Positions 62,599 through 64,000 of a stretch of DNA of 64,000 nucleotides are shown piece by piece. Each line of letters starts with the position of its first letter. Positions within the stretch are counted from its first letter, which is position 1. The notes below the pieces were generated by a model. The model did no database searches. It saw only the letters and a program-made list of their open reading frames with translations, and was not told the origin of the DNA. The translations under genes and the position numbers were made by a program. This DNA comes from FEN-1219 sp963728995. GTDB lineage: Bacteria; Pseudomonadota; Gammaproteobacteria; Steroidobacterales; Rariloculaceae. The stretch spans positions 186,001-250,000 of the forward strand of contig CAVSMD010000003.1 of assembly GCA_963728995.1 (NCBI GenBank). The letters run 5' to 3'.

Positions 62599-62697
62599 AT
62601 GTCTCTTGCCTCGAGCAGCCTGGAAGCCTTGCGTTCGGAGCTCCCGGTGGAGCGGCGCAGAGATTCGCCGTCGGAAAAATCCTGCGGTTCCACATGA
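62599..62697 (+). CDS. Possible small ORF coupled to the next gene
   Basis: A 32-codon frame (MSLASSSLEALRSELPVER, then RDSPSEKSC) with GGGAG 9 nt upstream. Its TGA overlaps the ATG of the next gene as ATGA, typical of translational coupling. It could be a leader peptide or chance. The remainder of 62350-62598 holds no gene, only the promoters of the flanking genes. Confidence 0.3.
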   Translation: MSLASSSLEALRSELPVERRRDSPSEKSCGST

Positions 62698-63512
62698 GAG
62701 CCCTCGCCGCCGCGGCGCTTTGCGCCAGCCTCACGTCGGCGCTTGCGCTCGGCCAGGACGCAGCTATCACGGACGAGATCATCGTTCGCGGCGGAGCCTT
62801 CGAGGCGCTGAGGCTGGAAATCAGGCGCGCAGAGGACGACGTCTACTCGCGCTTCAACGAGATCAACAGCACGGATCTGTACGACTTTCACTGCTATGAG
62901 CGCGCAGAGGTCGGCACGCACATCAAGAGGCGGCTTTGTGTGACGAACGCGTGGCGAGCCAACAGCACCACGAGCGCCGAAGCCACGGTTCGCGGGCTGC
63001 AGAACGGGACCCTCGGCGGAACGCAGGGAAACGTGGGCGTGGTCGGCGGAGGCACCGGCGTCTCTCAGGCAGCGCGCGCGAAGCAGCTCGCGACGGAGCG
63101 ACGCGCCGTCGAAGAGATGGACCAGCTCGCGCGCACCGATCCGGCGCTCGGGGCCGCGATCCGGCGTCTCGGCCAGGCCTATCAGGCCGAGGAGCTGATG
63201 GCGGGCAACCGGTCGGACGCCACACCCTCCCGTGAAGTGACGCCAGCGGAGGGGCTGCCGCCGGGGGCGCAACATCTGTTCGAGGTACGCGTCGGGGCAG
63301 CCGCGTGGAGCCATCCGCTGGCCTCGCGCACGTTTACGATCACCGCCGTGACCGGCAAGATTCGCGATATGCGTCTCGACTGCGATAAGGCCGACAAGCA
63401 GCTCGACTACGAAGAAGACGTCGATTGGACCGTTCCGGACGCGTGGGGCAAATGCACGCTCTCCGTCGGCGCCAGGCGCAACACGACGTTCGCGCTCTAC
63501 GAGCTCCAGTAA
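62694..63512 (+). CDS. Secreted protein of unknown function
   Basis: A 272-residue protein with signal peptide (AAAALCASLTSALALGQ). It starts IIVRGGAFEALRLEIRRAEDDVYSRFNEINSTDLYDFHCYER, which resembles uncharacterised secreted proteins with this DVY(S/A)RFNEINS(T/N)D(L/E)FDFHCY pattern, then a low-complexity Gly/Ala region (GTLGGTQGNVGVVGGGTGVS) and a C-terminal beta-rich domain with Cys (LDCDKADK, WGKCTLSVG). No catalytic motif. ATG 62694. Confidence 0.75.
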   Translation: MRALAAAALCASLTSALALGQDAAITDEIIVRGGAFEALRLEIRRAEDDVYSRFNEINSTDLYDFHCYERAEVGTHIKRRLCVTNAWRANSTTSAEATVRGLQNGTLGGTQGNVGVVGGGTGVSQAARAKQLATERRAVEEMDQLARTDPALGAAIRRLGQAYQAEELMAGNRSDATPSREVTPAEGLPPGAQHLFEVRVGAAAWSHPLASRTFTITAVTGKIRDMRLDCDKADKQLDYEEDVDWTVPDAWGKCTLSVGARRNTTFALYELQ

Positions 63513-63590
63513 CCGTCCGTCGGCCGGTCCATGCGGGGGCCGATTCGGGTACGCTGTCGCTCATACGAACGTTTCTGGGGGACTTACGCC

Positions 63591-64000
63591 ATGCGGCCAC
63601 TGACGACGCTCGCGCTCGCGAGCCTGATGACGGCGACTCTTGCGATGGCCGGCGGGACGGCGCAGGCGCAGCCGCGCCCCGCGCCGAACCCCGATCAGCC
63701 CGAGCAGCAGCGGTTGCGCGCATTCAGCCCCGGCGGCCCGCTGACCACGGGCGTCGAGCTGCCGCGCTGGAACGCGCCGGCGAATGCCCTCGACAAGCTC
63801 GTGCCGGTCACCGACGAGCTGCTCGCGAACCCGTCGCCGAACGACTGGCTCTCCTGGCGGCGCACGCTCGACGACCTCGGCTTCTCGCCGCTGAATACCC
63901 TCAACAAGGGCAACGTGGGCCAGCTGCAGCTCGTCTGGTCGCTGGGCCTGCCGCCCGGACCCGCCGCCGCGACACCGCTAGTGCACGACGGCGTGATTTA
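63591..64000 (+). CDS. PQQ-dependent dehydrogenase, N-terminal part (runs off the right edge)
   Basis: The first 136 codons of a quinoprotein: signal peptide LTTLALASLMTATLAMAGGTAQAQ, then TPVTDELLANPSPNDWLSWRRTLDDLGFSPLNTLNKGNVGQLQLVWSLGLPPGPAAATPLVHDG, where NDWLSWRRT...FSPLNTLNKGNVGQLQLVWS is the first blade of PQQ-type alcohol dehydrogenases. It acts in the periplasm, passing electrons from alcohols to the respiratory chain. The PQQ-coordinating residues lie off-window. Confidence 0.88.
   Translation, partial: MRPLTTLALASLMTATLAMAGGTAQAQPRPAPNPDQPEQQRLRAFSPGGPLTTGVELPRWNAPANALDKLVPVTDELLANPSPNDWLSWRRTLDDLGFSPLNTLNKGNVGQLQLVWSLGLPPGPAAATPLVHDGVI

Overview
This 64-kb window is high-GC, gene-dense bacterial chromosome, probably from a soil or environmental proteobacterium, most likely a gammaproteobacterium of the Steroidobacter/Nevskia/Xanthomonad kind. 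That placement is inferred from the gene families: large MacB/FtsX-type permeases with sigma-54 promoters, secreted proteins of the 'ADGKPDLSG' family, DUF6152, mobile mystery proteins A/B, a PQQ dehydrogenase and a Gly-rich repeat lipoprotein. No rRNA, tRNA, CRISPR array, intact insertion sequence or replication origin was seen.

Layout. 0-9 kb: start of a Fic AMP-transferase gene behind an array of dyads, small DUF genes, then an operon whose first gene fuses a membrane acyltransferase to an ABC ATPase, followed by its permease, a PadR regulator and a HAAS-type membrane protein. 9-15 kb: MgtC-like membrane protein, a BlaI/M56 sensor-protease pair with an unusual sensor domain, and an HNH (DUF222) endonuclease gene with DUF2200. 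15-20 kb: secreted NHL propeller, a frameshifted outer-membrane barrel and a frameshifted macrolide-exporter-like permease. 20-23 kb: mobile mystery protein A/B module, a transposase scrap, and a hydrolase/TetR pair sharing a perfect operator. 24-27 kb: GntR-ABC-permease operon. 27-33 kb: HIT-NUDIX-hydrolase operon, an intact permease, a TetR/YCII pair. 33-44 kb: a patchy accessory region with two VapBC-type toxin-antitoxin pairs, lipoproteins, secreted enzymes, gene fragments (methyltransferase tail, internally deleted AraC) and about eight copies of a short dispersed repeat. 44-50 kb: another permease and a patatin-like lipase, both frameshifted. 50-64 kb: a toxin-antitoxin pair with a damaged toxin, a Ser/Thr kinase with a propeller sensor, a CadC-type regulator with TPRs, a GGDEF cyclase, secreted hydrolases and the start of a PQQ dehydrogenase.

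Two themes connect distant genes. First, all three full-length MacB/FtsX-type permease genes have a close match to a sigma-54 (-24/-12) promoter just upstream, and dyads centred on a 4-bp spacer further upstream, suggesting one enhancer-binding activator drives them. Two further permease tails (7.9 and 10.4 kb) are decayed remnants of the same family. Second, at least five otherwise well-conserved minus-strand genes are broken by single-base insertions or deletions, usually in short G/C runs; restoring one base each time recovers full-length proteins. This could be recent decay but is also what residual long-read consensus errors look like, so those genes should not be called dead without read-level evidence.
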